A stretch of 64,000 nt of DNA from Ectocarpus siliculosus (taxonomy: Eukaryota; Sar; Phaeophyceae; Ectocarpales; Ectocarpaceae): positions 5,624,150 to 5,688,149 of the forward strand of contig FN649751.1 in NCBI GenBank assembly GCA_000310025.1, read 5' to 3'. The position numbers were made by a program, and so were the translations under genes. This document shows positions 1 through 12,005 of the stretch, piece by piece (position 1 is the stretch's first letter; each line of letters starts with the position of its first letter). The notes beneath the pieces are model-generated. The model was not told where the DNA came from. It saw only the letters and a program-made list of their open reading frames with translations, and searched no databases.

Positions 1-293
1 CACGAAATCTTAATCGGTACAAGGGGGGGGGGGGGGGGCGACGCCGAATGTATGAATCGGCGAGGGGGTCGGGGCTATTGCGAAACATTGACTGACGAAG
101 TAAGGGAAATCTGCGTTTTGTGAGGTGCGGCAGAAGTACACCGTTGGCCAATCAGAAAGCAGGAAGCGGGAGAGCGTGTTGCTTTCTGGTTTCAGTCACC
201 TCTTCGCTGTGTTTACCGGGTGCGAGGGAGGGCACGTGTGTGGTGGCTAAGGGTACTTTCTGCCGTGACGTTTCTTGTAGCTATTAATAGCGG

Positions 294-340
294 TGGCTCC
301 GATATAATAGGGTGGTGTGACAAAGGCCCTTGTATCGGAG
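294..340. repeat. short inverted repeat
   Basis: The ten bases GGCTCCGATA at 294-303 are matched by their exact reverse complement TATCGGAGCC at 331-340, giving a possible hairpin with a 27-base loop. A third copy of TATCGGAGC lies near 466. No gene or known element is attached to it. Confidence 0.5.
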
Positions 341-3002
341 CCTTTTACACCGGGATAAGAGGGTACCAAACTAGAAGTACTTTTATTGCGGGTCGAGTCC
401 GTGACAACCAAGTTCGACCCTCTTACCCTCTTGCATCGAAGCTCCCTCTTATAAGGTACTCTCCTATATCGGAGCTACGACTGTATTGGCGTCTGGTGCA
501 ACAAGCTCTTGCGGTGCGGTGTCAGGGGAAGAGGGCGTTCTGTCGCACGTGCGGGAGAGGGGCATCTCACATCGAAAACTCTCATCAACAGGGCCCGCAA
601 GCAGCGGCAGCAGTAGCAGAGCAGTAGCAACAGCAGTAGCAACAGCGGTAGCTGCAGTGGCGACAAAAAGGGTCGATTGATGTCACGCCAATGTAACACC
701 TTGCGATCGGGATCTGACACGTCCTTTGAACAAAAATGAGGACGGAACCCGGTGGATTTTCTTCGGGCTGCTGTATTCTCTCTCTCTCGCTCGCAACCTT
801 GCGTCCGGTCGACGAAAGCCCGGACAGACAGACGAACTTGTCTGACTCATCGACCGAAGGATAGTCTAACAACCCGGAGGTCGTGCAACTTTCCAGTCCC
901 CGACGGGCGGTACAGAATGCGCCACCACTTAAGAACCTCTTCCTTTGGTCGAGGCTCGTTTCTTATCTTGTTTACATTGGGGTGTTTTTACCTCCACGGC
1001 GACTATATGGGTTTTAGTGCAGGATTCTTGACTGAGCGCCTGCTCTTATGGCCAAGTTCGTAGACTTGGGGGATGTTTTTAGACTCAAGTTCTTACTGCT
1101 AAGTTCTCACGTGGTGGCGCGTTCTGTGGTGAGAACTCACCAAAAACAAAAATCACTCACCTATTTCTCGCCAAGTTTCGTCCGAGTCCGTTTTCCATTT
1201 CACCACAACGAACGGATCCGACTTGCTCAACTTATCCATTTTTCTGTTTCGGGGGCGCAGGGCGGCGGCAGTGCAAAAACAGAGTTAGCTAGTTGTCACC
1301 GGCGCCGCCGGCGTGTGCGTGGTAGAGCCCCGGAAATAACGTCGCAGGGAAGAAAAGCGGGATATACTTAAATAGAGTCGAGGGGGGGTCATGAAAACGG
1401 AACACGACCAGGTGTGGGTGTTTGTTGGCGGATAAAAAAAGCATCCCCGGTCGTCACCTCCTACCTGGCGAGCAAGACGACCTCGCGGGACATGGGGCGG
1501 GACTTCCAACAACGTCACCTGAATGAGAACCAGCAGTGTTGCTGAGCCCCGGTAGGCATCATTGCATCCGCGCTGCCGATCATCTATTATCATGCAGCAG
1601 TCTATGCACACTTCATTCTTGGTAACAAGACATCTTCTGGGTCGGATACACATAAAAAAAAAATATCGTCCTTCGTCCATCTCCCGTGGGCACCTCCTCC
1701 CGCTCTCCCATACGAAACCGCGCAAGATAACAGTTGCATGTCTCAGGACCTTTCTAACCATATTTTGAGACAGAGCTGGGTCACACAGCAGTGGCTGCGT
1801 GGTTCAGGTGGGTAACCTCGTGAACCTTTCTGGCTCTCTATGCATACAACAGCAGTAGGATCGGGTCTTGCAATCGAGTGTCTATAATGCTCAAATCCCG
1901 CAATCTGTAGAAGTGAAGAGCGCCAGTTCGTCAGTTCACACAGCACCGCAAAGCGCCGAGGAAGAATTACTTGTAGGACTTGATTTCCCGCCTATACGTA
2001 TCAATCGTTCCCGAATTGGTACAACGGGTAAAGGACGTCGCCAACAACGGGTGAACTGCTGTGCTATCACGAAGAAGTATGTACATAGCGTAAGAGTCTT
2101 TGCCAGGCCAGCGGGTGAGCTGACCTGGAAGAGAAGAGGAAGGAGCCTGTGGAAGAAGAAAACAATGTACGGTTAGCCCGGGCGTGTTCGCACTAATTCC
2201 GGCGTCCAAATTAATTACTTGCGTCTACATACATCCCTTTAAGGGCGCGGGGGGGATCGCAGTACCTCCTCTGAAAAATCCAGGAAACGCCTGCATATCT
2301 CGGTTTTCCAAAGTCTAACTCCAGTACGAAACTACCATCGTAAATTAACCGCCCGCAGCGGTCGCTTGTGTACAATGTTAGTAGCTGAGGTTGTACCCCT
2401 TGCGATACACTACAGACTAGCGGTCCGCGATTTTCCAAACGATCCTTCTATCATCGAGTTCGGTGAGCTACAAGCTAGATTTTTGAAGCTGCTGTGCGGT
2501 CCAATTTTGAAACGCTTCAAGCACCTTTGCCTAAAGGCTGGACATGCATATACATGACCCTAGGCATTCAAATCGACAATGGCGACCAGCTGGATATGTG
2601 AGGGAAGAGCTGCGCTGAAGTTCGCGGCCCTATACACTCACATAGGCGGTGATTCGTGTTCACCGTGTGCTTGACCACACGAGAGCACCAACCCCCGGCG
2701 ATTTTTATCGGAATATGTTTGAGTTAGTTGCTCTTCGGGTTGTTGCCACACCAGAAACCGAACCAGTACCAGTGGGCATACCCGTTGCACTTCGGAGCTT
2801 TACAGCGTGGCAGCGTCGTCAAAGTGGATTTGATATTCAATGTGTTTGATTGTGAGTTGCTCGGCCATGCCATCAGCATGCCACGATCGGAACCTCCAAC
2901 AGTCTCCGTGGATTCCACGTCATGCGATGCCCGTTCAATATAACAGCAGCTGCTTGCAATAACATGAACAGTACGGTACCCCGTGAGTCAACGTGAAAAT
3001 AT

Positions 3003-3075
3003 AAAACACGGCAGCAGCGAACTTGTTGTGTCATACTGTATTAAGGAAAAAAAAAAAAACACGGCAGCAGCGAAC
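3003..3075 (+). mobile_element. tiny 5'-truncated poly-A retroposon with target-site duplication
   Basis: The direct repeat ACACGGCAGCAGCGAAC occurs at 3006-3022 and again at 3059-3075. Between the copies lie about 25 bases of unique sequence followed by a run of about 13 A. A perfect direct repeat of 17 or more bases around a segment ending in poly-A is the classic mark of target-primed reverse transcription by LINE machinery. The insert is too short to classify the parent element. The alternative is a chance local duplication beside a poly-A tract. Confidence 0.5.
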
Positions 3076-3750
3076 CACCAACAAGCTGTTACTTAGAAGT
3101 ACGTACTCTAATATAATAGTATTCACGCTCTCGTTGGAGTATCTTATGCATACAACCCGCTGAACAATCCAACCATCTAAGGACTGCTGACGGGTTTTTG
3201 GTTGTTGAACACATCATCGTGCGAAAAGCAAGGGTCCCGATCTGGTCCCGACCTCTCATCATCACATGCGTCGTAAGCCCTACCTTCATGTCTCTACAAC
3301 ACCAAGAGAGGTCTCTTGATCGCAGCGAGTCGATGCAGATGCGGCGAAATCATGATGTATATCGATGGAGCACGCTTTGGGCTACGGCGGTTGTCATACA
3401 CTGCTGTCAAGGCATTGCTGCTACAGATAACCGTTCACCAGCAGCAGCATGCATACAACAGGCGGGGACCATGGGCTCGACGTTGCCTGTTCTGTTGCAT
3501 GTGTGTGTCGGGGGCAAGAACGAACGAACAATTAAATCCCTCAAAGGTGCGCCCACCGAAGTCGATCCCTCTGTGCGCACGCGGTCGGTTCACGTCACGA
3601 TAACGAGGACTCGGACGGTCTCCTTCGTTCCGGCCCTATCCCAGAGGTCCCAGGAACCACGAGGCGTTACCGTACTTGCATACAAAGCGGAACGGCATCT
3701 ACAACGACGAAGGGCATGGCGCAGACACCCGTGTTTGTTTCAGTCAGCTC

Positions 3751-3919
3751 TCACTTGAGGTCCTTGCACCAAACGTTCGCGGTAACCCGGCTCCCCAGGC
3801 CCTGCCGAGTAGCGAAAGCAGCTGTCGCTGCCTCGGCGTCCTCGTCCCTGTAGTTGTTGTTGGGATCTCCGAGGTTTGTCGCATTGCGATCATTCTCGGA
3901 AGAGCTTCCGCAACCCATG
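3751..3919 (-). CDS. small ORF or first exon of a putative N-myristoylated protein
   Basis: The ATG at 3919 opens a 55-residue frame beginning MGCGSSSENDRN and ending CKDLK. Gly2, Cys3 and Ser5/Ser6 fit the N-myristoylation plus palmitoylation consensus of membrane-anchored signalling proteins. The rest is polar and acidic with no domain I recognise. The sequence at the stop, CTCAAGTGAGAGC, also reads as a splice donor (CTCAA|GTGAGA), so this may be a first exon with the remainder further left. I could not find the next exon. It is divergent from the ankyrin gene starting near 4489, so the two would share a 570-bp upstream region. Codon composition looks coding-like, but the call rests mainly on the N-terminal motif. 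Confidence 0.35.
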
Positions 3920-4488
3920 CTTAACCCAAACCGCCTTCTGTCCGCCGGGCACTTGACTGTGCTGACAAGGGATAGGTAGCCCCTAGAAGATGACCTCCCG
4001 CCGGCACCCGGGAGGATACACGACCCCCTTGTCTGCTGACAACCTCTCAGTTGTTCCGCCGCGCAGCTGCTGTTGTGCAACGACCCGAGCGTTGATCCTG
4101 CCCTTGGTTCTGTGCGCCCTGATTTCGATTCCAACACCGCACCAACCTCTATTACGAGCGGACTAGTCTCTTCGTCGCACACTGGATGATAAATGAAGCA
4201 GAGAGTTGCAGCGTGCTGCAGGGGATGGGTCGGCAAGGGAAAGAGTCAGCCGCCTGTAGGACCGTTCACTGGAAAATAAAGGCGGTGTGGCCGGCTTCTT
4301 CTTGTGGTACTTCTAGGAAGAGGGAAAAAAATGTGGATGATGAAGAAGAGAAAGCTCCGTGGGGACATGGGGCGTGAGCAGGGTACCCTATGCAGTGAAA
4401 CGGCAGCTGAACCATATTGTTCCACATCGGATGCACGCAAAGATTCCTCGAGCGTAGGACAACACACGAGAGACACCACATGCGAATT

Positions 4489-7400
4489 ATGGCTGTCCCG
4501 GGCACTCAGGGTAAAAGCCTGCACCTCGCTTGCATGGACGGAGACGCTGCGGCAGTGCAGGTAACGTGCGAATCGAAATGGTGGTCACGTTGCTGCTGAG
4601 AAGGTCGATATGCTGCTGCTGTGATCTCCGATCTCCGACCTCACATGACTGAACATGCATGTATCTATGTGACCACATTATGACCACAATTTCTACGCGT
4701 CTGCAGTGTAGGCTAGACACGGCAAGCACGCGGATACTTCAGCACTACGCTGTTGACGGTGCAAATAAACGCTATTATGTAACTGCCGCAAGGAAAGAAG
4801 TTCGCAGTTGATCACCACGCCATTTTGTTGCATAGGATTTGCGCATGCACGTGGGCGAGAAAATGGCAACGGTCAACAACCACAACGGCATTTTGGAACT
4901 TCGCGGATCATTTGATAGCAGCACACGCTGTACCTCTTGCGCTGACTTGTAGAACAGAGGTACAAGTGTCCTACACACAGCACCATATGTTAGTAGAGCC
5001 TTATGTGCATGTTATAGTGTACCATATTATTTTGGATCGAAAATGGTATCTGACCACACACCGTATCGCTCAACGGATCTACAGAGAGCAGACTACCTGT
5101 CTGTATGTAGACTGCGGTACAGCAGTAGCGGCTGTTTTGAAAATTTCTCAGTTGACGGCAGCGATTTTGCTTGCCACCACCGTCTGTGTAAAACTCCTGC
5201 CCTCCAGCGATGGCTGGATGCCGGCAATTTCGTTGATAAACGAGACAGCTCCGGACGGACCGGCCTCCATCAAGCAGCCAAATGCGGACAGAGCGAGGTA
5301 CTACACCACCGTCCGTTGTACATGTAATAAGGGGAAAAGTTGACTCTGTGGTGGTTGTCATGGACGGGTAAAACGGCGCCTTACTTCTAGTATAGTATTG
5401 TTAGTAACACGCCCGGGTAACACGCCCGGGAACCCTGTGGAGCTGTTTACAGTACAGCAGAGCACAATCGATGGCTTATTTTAGAGACGTACACTTTCAA
5501 CGCCGCCACATTTATTTCATCACGATGATCCGACTGATGACGATGAGACCATTACGTCCTCTGATCAGGCAGGGTGCTTGACCGCCTTGAATGGTCGCGC
5601 CATCGACAATCGAGTTCTCTCGGTGAACGCAGCTAGTCAGTACAGGTCGTGTTGCTCGAGTTCGCTCCTATTCGATCGATATCTTGTCCACGTTCGATTT
5701 GAATGTGCGTGTCACTACACTATACAGTACGGGCCCGGAGATAAAAAACGTCAAACTTGGGTCGAGGCTCAGCCCCTTATTTTGGGTCGAAGGACCAGCC
5801 GAACTCGTCCATTTCATTAAAAAGGCATTTCTTAGTCCTTTGGACTCTCGCATCCTGCTGATTCTCTTATTTCTTATTTTCTTATTTCTGGCGAAGACAC
5901 CAAACAATCATGCAGCAGCGGGTAATGCAGCTCGCGGAGGCGCGGAGTAGCTAGCGCGGAGGTAGAGGGGAGCGCGACAATATAACTTACGAACAAAAAC
6001 CCTGTTGTTCAGCTAGGTGCGGGGTGGGTGGGAGCACCGAGGGAGTAGCAGTGGGACGTTTCTTATGGGACACGCTCCCCCAGTAACCCTTGTATCGCAC
6101 GATAATGTTTTTTATTGGGACGTTTCTTATGTTGTGGCCGAGAGTGAGCTGTGTTTCTTAGCCCTTTTTTCTTGTTTTTTGTCTAAAGCTGAGCCTTATT
6201 TTCTTAACATACTTTTTCTCAATTGCGGGCCCGTACTGTTGTGTGTTGACGAAGGTTGCGAGTCTTCTACTGGGCGCTCACGCGGAGGTGGACTCACTAG
6301 ACAAGCAACAGAGGACACCCCTCCATTTGTGCAGCGAAACTGGTCACCTGGCCGTAGTGAAGGTACGAGATCAAAAGAAGCCTCCCTGGCCGGCCGTGCG
6401 TTCTTTCTCATTTGTGTCTTACCGGTTGGCGTGCTTGTTGCGGCGCTGACCCACGATGGACCCTCTTCAAGAACCAGTTGAAGAAAAGTGAGCATATGCG
6501 CGCGACTGTACCGAAGGTCGGCGGCTTCGAGATCCCACTGCTCTGCTACATCAGACTACACCCTGTTGTAAACTTCACCTCTGGTTCCTCTAAGAGACCG
6601 TTACGGTCTGTCTGATGCCGTTCACTCCGAAGCTCCGAACCACGCACTTTTATTACCCGAACGCCCGAGGCACGAGGAATCAGACCATCGGCCGTCCTGC
6701 ACTACTTTAGAGGCCCTCAACACGTTTCAGCTTGATTGGTGCCTAAGTTGTTTCACACAACTATTTGATTGGTTGTGTGCGAACCTTCATCTCGTCTGCC
6801 GTGCTGTCTACACCACCTTAAAAAAATATCGAGGATCTCCTAGAGGACCAGCACGGTTGCCCGAGGCAAGCTGCGATGCCAACACGCCTAAAAAACATAC
6901 ACGTGTTCGAATCCCGACGGTGGGGCACATCCGTACTACAGGCAGCGTTCCTTTGGCCAACGACGAACAGGTGCTGCTGGGCTTCAAGGCCAATATCAAC
7001 GCAGTCGACTTCAACGGCGATACACCATTGAGCAAGGCGGCAAGGGCAGGAATGGTCGATGTTATCGACGCCCTCCTCGCGGCAGGCGCCGAGATCGAAA
7101 TTCGTGATGTTGGAAACAACATTGCCGGTGACGTCTTCAACAAAAAGGCAAGCAATCGCTTTCCGTTGCGCTCCAAGCTTGTTGAGGTTTTAGTTGGCAA
7201 GACGCCGCCTACAGAGGTAACCCTTTGCTGAATGATATTTTTGACCTCTCAGGGAAAGGTAAAATACTCATGCACCGGACTCACGACGTTTTGGGTCGCT
7301 GTCTCAACCAACGTACCAGAGTCCCACGCAGGCGTGGCTGCGATTGCTCGTCGACAAAACGGTGATGAAACGGGTGCCGAATACTCGAACGCCTATCAGA

Positions 7401-7662
7401 GCTGTGTGGGAGGCAGCGAGCGCGACTTAAGTTCATGCCACCGGTTCATCGCGCATCAATTTTTGAAAACAACCGAGTAAGCGGTTGGCATTTACGCTCA
7501 TGTGCCCGCCTGTGGTGGTTGCAGGTGCCCTTGGAGACTCGTGATAAGGTTATCGCTATGCGCAACAGCCGACAGCAGGAGATTGCAGTCGCCAAACAAA
7601 GAGAGGAGGCCGTGCGACTAGCAGAGCGAGCCAAGACAGGTCAGCCCCGTAATCGGGCGTAG
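4489..7662 (+). CDS. ankyrin-repeat protein, five exons
   Basis: Joined exons: 4489-4560, 5208-5297, 6255-6362, 6971-7216 and 7525-7662 (stop TAG 7660-7662), about 217 residues. Every junction has GT-AG and every exon starts and ends in phase 0. Exon 1 reads GKSLHLACMDGDAAAVQ; exon 2 has GRTGLHQAAKCGQSE; exon 3 AEVDSLDKQQRTPLHLCSE; exon 4 NINAVDFNGDTPLSKAARAG followed by DALLAAGAEI. These are successive ankyrin helix-turn-helix repeats with the TPLH/TPLS core. The C-terminus (REEAVRLAERAK) is charged and helical. Ankyrin arrays bind protein partners; no catalytic domain is attached, so the specific role is unknown. The start is uncertain: in-frame ATGs lie at 4480 and 4489, and an upstream exon could exist. 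The intron before exon 4 (6363-6970) holds only a tRNA-like fragment. Confidence 0.85.
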
Positions 7663-9842
7663 CTACAAGTTGCAGACCGCCTTGACTGGCCGAGTCGCTG
7701 TGAGTTTGGTTAGTATTGTGTAGTGCCCTGAGTTTGGACGGGGACGCAAAGTTGGCATAGGCATGCGCGATTAAGTCAAGAGGAGGAAGTGTATAAACTC
7801 CTATGGCATATTCGCGCCAACTGTATCACTCTCTTGATGCCCGTACAAGGCAGCAAGCAAATGGGTTGGAGCTGTTTCGTTTGTCCATCTTCTGCGAAGT
7901 CTCTAATTCACACCTCAATCTTCCTCCGACACCATGCTTTCATCGTTTCCTTTCCACATTTACCAACTACATATCGCAGGTCCGCGAGAGAAGGGGAGTA
8001 GGGACGGGGGTTGGGCGTGTTGCTGCATATCCTGACTACGTGTGGCCTGCACTACATATTTCCCGTGGAAGTACCAACTGCTCCCTACGACAGCAGTACC
8101 CTTCCTGGGTACGGGAGCTGCCATGGCGGTTCCTTGTGTGGTGCGGGTTGGTGGGGGGCACGTACGTGATGTGTGGCGGTTTCAACCTGTTAAAAATAAT
8201 TGATGAGTATACTTTAGTAGTAGTAGTACGGTGTTTGCGAACATCTGATTCTGGTCTTGTCTTGGTCTTTTTTATCCCCCCGAGCGCCGAAGTCCGATGG
8301 ATCTTTAGGAATCTGGTCTTTTGCTTTCGCGAATTGCCCCCAAAGACCCGAGAAAAGCTCCGATTTTATCTTGCTCAGTTTTGTCTTTGAAAGAACAATT
8401 TTTTATTGGCCTAGTCTACACACCCCGAGATACTCCCGACGTCCTCCCGACAGACGCCGCACCATCCCGTGGAGCTGCCGAAACACACGCAACTCGGCCG
8501 TCATCGATAGGCGACACCATGGTGAACCAACTACATACAGCAGTACCGCCAGCCAGACAGTCAGACAGAGTCACTGCACCGCAGACCCGATGCGCATTGC
8601 ATGCTGCCGACATGGTGCAACTTTTGCGTTATCTTAGATGTATTTGCGTGAACCGAAGCATGCCGCTCTACATGCATGCTCATAAGTGACACATCAAGCC
8701 GGCGTGAGGAGGGTGAGGCGGTGAGGCGGGCGGCATAGATCTCAGAAGTGTGGCACAGGTGGAGGCGGAGGTGATGGAGTTAGGGATGCTTCAAGCGGCG
8801 TGGGAGCGTGAGGAGCTGCAGCGCGTGGGTCCTGTGGACCGTGCTGCTGTGATTCGTTTGACGGGGAACGATCGACTCCGTCGACGACTGACTGCGATGT
8901 GTACCACAACTTGTTCGCGTGCTGAAGGGGTACACACATGCATGCCTCAGCTGTTTGCGGCGCTACGCTTCCCATGCGCTCCCGGCAACTGAACTGGGCC
9001 AACCGCCTGTTCATGAGCGAGTACGTTGCTCCATCAGTATTCTCCATGACTACTTAGTTAGACAGCTGGGGGTGAGCGTGCAGTTAAAGCAGAGTCGTGT
9101 AGTAGCCTTGTTGGGGTGGAGGCGGAAGGTCGGAAATAAATATGTTTGGTGTTCCGAGTCGGCTCAACCATCCGTCCGCCGCCGCCGGCAAAGGGGCTCC
9201 GTCGTATTGAACGCAACTTCTTGGAAATTTCCGCGTGCTCAAGACCGAAAAAATCACACTCGAGTCTTCGCAAGCAGTTTTGAAACATAATTCTGGTCTT
9301 GGTTTTGGACTTGTTTCCGACTTCAAAGACCAAGACCTTAGACGAATCCGCAAACACCCTCGTAGCTGATGACCTGGCGTATGTGTTTGATGTGAAACCG
9401 ACGTGTCTCTTTCAAAACATTGCCTAGGAAAGTGCAACAAACTGCAACGAGACGTGCCCCAACTAAAAACATATCCTGGACACCGTAGGTTCCTTGGAGT
9501 GGTTCCGCTTTTACGAGCAAGGTGAACTCTGGGTGATGAGAGCCGATTGGATAGCAAAACAGATGTTCCACGACGCAGTTCAAGCAACCGATATTTTGGC
9601 ATTTAAAAACCAAGGCATCAACATGCCACAAAAGTTGCGTTCTCTATTGGTTCCATCTCAAGGTACATTCTTAGTTCCCTTGCACTCCCAACAACCACCA
9701 ACAGCTCATTCCGTCGCCAATGAAATTACGACATGTCTCACGTAGATTCGGAACACACCGGGAACACAATACCAGGTACAAGATCTTTCAAAGGGTTATA
9801 TTTACACACGCACTTCGACTAGAATATACATGATTTCGCCGC
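7663..9842. other. intergenic region, no gene recognised
   Basis: This lies between the convergent 3' ends of the ankyrin gene and the minus-strand glycosylase. Frames at 8750-8992 (+), 9338-9631 (-) and 9494-9745 (+) are open but have no identifiable domain and no clear splice partners. The overlapping open frames at 9338-9745 could be a remnant of a transposable element. Nothing else is visible. Confidence 0.4.
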
Positions 9843-12005
9843 TCAGAACTCGAGTTGCTTTCCACTGGAGGTACTAGCACTTCCGTGAAGCCCAACCTCC
9901 TCAAGGGCAGGGACAGAGCGCTCGGCTGCTGAGAACGGTTCCCCCGCTTGCTGCGTGCCGCGCATCCACTCCACCCACCAGTTCAGCGCGTGGTCGTCGG
10001 GTTGTACTTCGCGCCACTTTCGTTCGATGAATATCTTGTGGGCGTCTGCGGCGTACTTCCCGACCCAGTACAGTTCCTTGACGTTTGTCCACGCCTTGGA
10101 GAGGTACTCCTCTGAGGGGCATGCACACGACACCAGCAAATGGTCGGAGGCGGATCGCTCACGAGGAGATAAAAAGTGCCATCTCGCTCCATGAGTCCTC
10201 GGTAGACGTCACGGACGGAGATCGCAAGACGTATGCTCTATCAATACCAGCGCGCACGTCATTGTGGCGTGACTGCGGAGCCGCTTTGTTTGAGCGTGCC
10301 GTCTTCTAAACCTTAGTCGCAGAAACACACGCCGGGGTACCATGGTTGTCCAAACTCGAAGATGCGCCCCGAGGCGATGGCCCGCGTACCTCCCCGTCTT
10401 GTAATGTTCGCCAGCCATTGTCCCGACATGTTTTGTTGTCAAGGATATTGCCTCCAAGGAACCAACCGACTTGAAAATGAAGTCGGCTTTCACCGAAACA
10501 ATTTTGTTTCGACGCGCCCCTTGGGAAGAATAAGTTTCAACATCTTTTTCCCGCCTTGTGCCAATCAGCTTAGTAACAGTACCCCATCATCGTACGCCAC
10601 AGGCTGCCGTTTCTCTCCCACTTATGCTTAACAGCTTACCATCACGCTATGGAACACCGGCGACCTGTGTGCTTGGGGCCGACAAGAAGGACAAAGGCCG
10701 CTGGCTGCGGAGGTGTTGAAATGTTCGCCCAACTGCCCAAGGGATTAGATTCCTGGGGCAGCTAGCTGGGGGAACGCTTCAACACCTCGGCCACCAAGCG
10801 ACCTTTGACCTTCGCGTCGATGCCGCACAAGGCCGCACGAAGGCCAAAGGTCGCTGGGCTGCAGAGGTGTTGAAGCGTTTCCCGGCGATCCCTTGGGCAG
10901 CTAGGTGGGGGAACACTTCAACACCTCGGCAGTCAAGCAACCTTTGGCCTTCGTGTCGACGCCGCACAAGTCGACACGAAGGTCAAAGGTCGCTGGCTAC
11001 CGGGGTGTTGAAGTGTTTCGCCACTAATCCCTTGGGCGGCTGGTGAAACACTTCGGCACCTCGGCAACCAATCGACCTTTGACGTTCGTGTCGATCCCGC
11101 ACAAGGTGAGCAACATGTGTGTTAGATCGCAGATTGGTATATTAGGAGAAGCTAATTGGTAAAGAGGTTCCCGGGGGTAACCACGTGATGTTCGGCAGGG
11201 CGACGATTCAACGCATCTTAGGATGGTAGTCCGCAGCTTTTGGTTGTGTTTGCAAGGGGGACATTGACCCCGACGACGTGCTTCCTGGAAACAGTCCAAG
11301 GACATTTACCGCGAGAGAGGCGTCCGCCCCTTCAAAAATGATTTGCTTGTTGTAAAGGTCAAACGGCGGGAATGTGTGAGGGCATTGCGCAACGAAGGAA
11401 CGCCACACATAACGCAAAAGATCCCAGAAAGCACATGGCGGGACAGACACCAGGTAACGCCCTGTGTAGCCAAGAAGCCACGTCTCACGTGAAAAGCGGA
11501 TTATTGCAATGGGTCTTCTTTCCTGAAGCCCAAGAGGGGCCACCACTCGAGTCATCTCGTCCACGCTAGCTGCCGCAGCTACGTCGGCCGTTGGAAACTT
11601 TTCCAGAAATCGCACCAGCACCGGGTCCATCTTGCACAGAGTCGACGGAGCCGGAGGGCAGGAAGAGGAGTCAGTTCCACAAAACACGTTGGGATCCCAC
11701 CTACAAAACTGCGTGCATGCCGACATCCTATCGAACCTGAATCGGCTTGATTTTGCGGTGCAAAACCACATGTCCCAACTCCAACTAAAATTTAGAAATT
11801 CAACTCACGCAGCGCGAAACGACAACCACGTTGACCAATCCCAATCCCGCAGCAGAGCAGTCAGTGATGTCGTCTAACATCGTACCTGCGACCTGGTGGT
11901 CTGGTTCAGCATAATGCATCCAATCAACAGTTTCCAGGGGTCATCGGCCAGGAGTTCTTCGATCAATCCGAACGGGGATGGAGGAAACGTCCCAGGTCGT
12001 GGCTT
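9843..12005 (-). CDS. MBD4-like: MBD4-like HhH-GPD DNA glycosylase (catalytic part; 5' end unresolved)
   Basis: Minus-strand exons: about 12005-11886 (PSPFGLIEELLADDPWKLL, then MLNQTT), 11630-11489 (MDPVLVRFLEKFPTADV, then VAPLGLQ and IIRFS), and 10111-9843 (EYLSKAWTNVKEL, YWVGKYAADAHKIF, then QPDDHALNWW, stop at 9843-9845). The junction phases agree (0, then 1). The order matches the catalytic domain of MBD4: PWKLLI helix, FLEKYP, PLGL, helix-hairpin-helix (L.xVGKYAADA) and the catalytic Asp in the P-[ED]-DH-x-L motif. In the family this enzyme removes thymine or uracil from G:T and G:U mismatches, feeding base-excision repair in the nucleus. No methyl-CpG-binding domain is visible. The tail after the HhH-GPD domain is about 35 residues, longer than I would expect. 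The first exon boundary at 12005 is the least certain, and upstream exons must exist. Confidence 0.85.
10690..11105. repeat. tandem hairpin repeat in a glycosylase intron
   Basis: Three diverged units of about 140-150 bp start near 10692, 10842 and 10984, each opening with AAAGGYCGCTGG followed by a GAGGTGTTGAA-like block. Within each unit the first half recurs in reverse complement (GAGGTGTTGAAGCGTTTC against GGAACACTTCAACACCTC, and CGACCTTTG...CTTCG against CGAAGG..AAAGGTCG). Each unit can therefore fold into a long hairpin and the array into a cruciform-like chain. It lies inside the intron 10112-11488. It shows no coding potential. A foldback (MITE-like) element amplified in tandem is one reading. 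Confidence 0.75.

Larger units (their letters stand above)
1..3750. other. region without recognised gene
   Basis: Short open frames occur on both strands but none shows a recognisable domain, a consistent exon series or a convincing start. A run of 16 G lies at 23-38. Small inverted repeats and one retroposon-like scar are listed separately. A minus-strand frame at 2211-2400 reads fairly protein-like, but I could not link it to a family or to splice sites. The region may hold downstream exons of the minus-strand gene that starts at 3919. Confidence 0.4.

Noticed and set aside
3198-3758. 186-codon plus-strand open frame
   Set aside because: Composition is mixed, no motif is visible, and it overlaps the MGCGSS frame on the other strand.
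6868-6935. tRNA-like segment with a GTTCGAATCCC B-box in an ankyrin intron
   Set aside because: A B-box-like string is present but the D-arm, anticodon stem and acceptor stem do not pair; kept only as a possible remnant.
9338-9745. Overlapping open frames on both strands that look protein-like
   Set aside because: No family, no splice partners and no consistent strand could be established; a transposon remnant is possible but unsupported.
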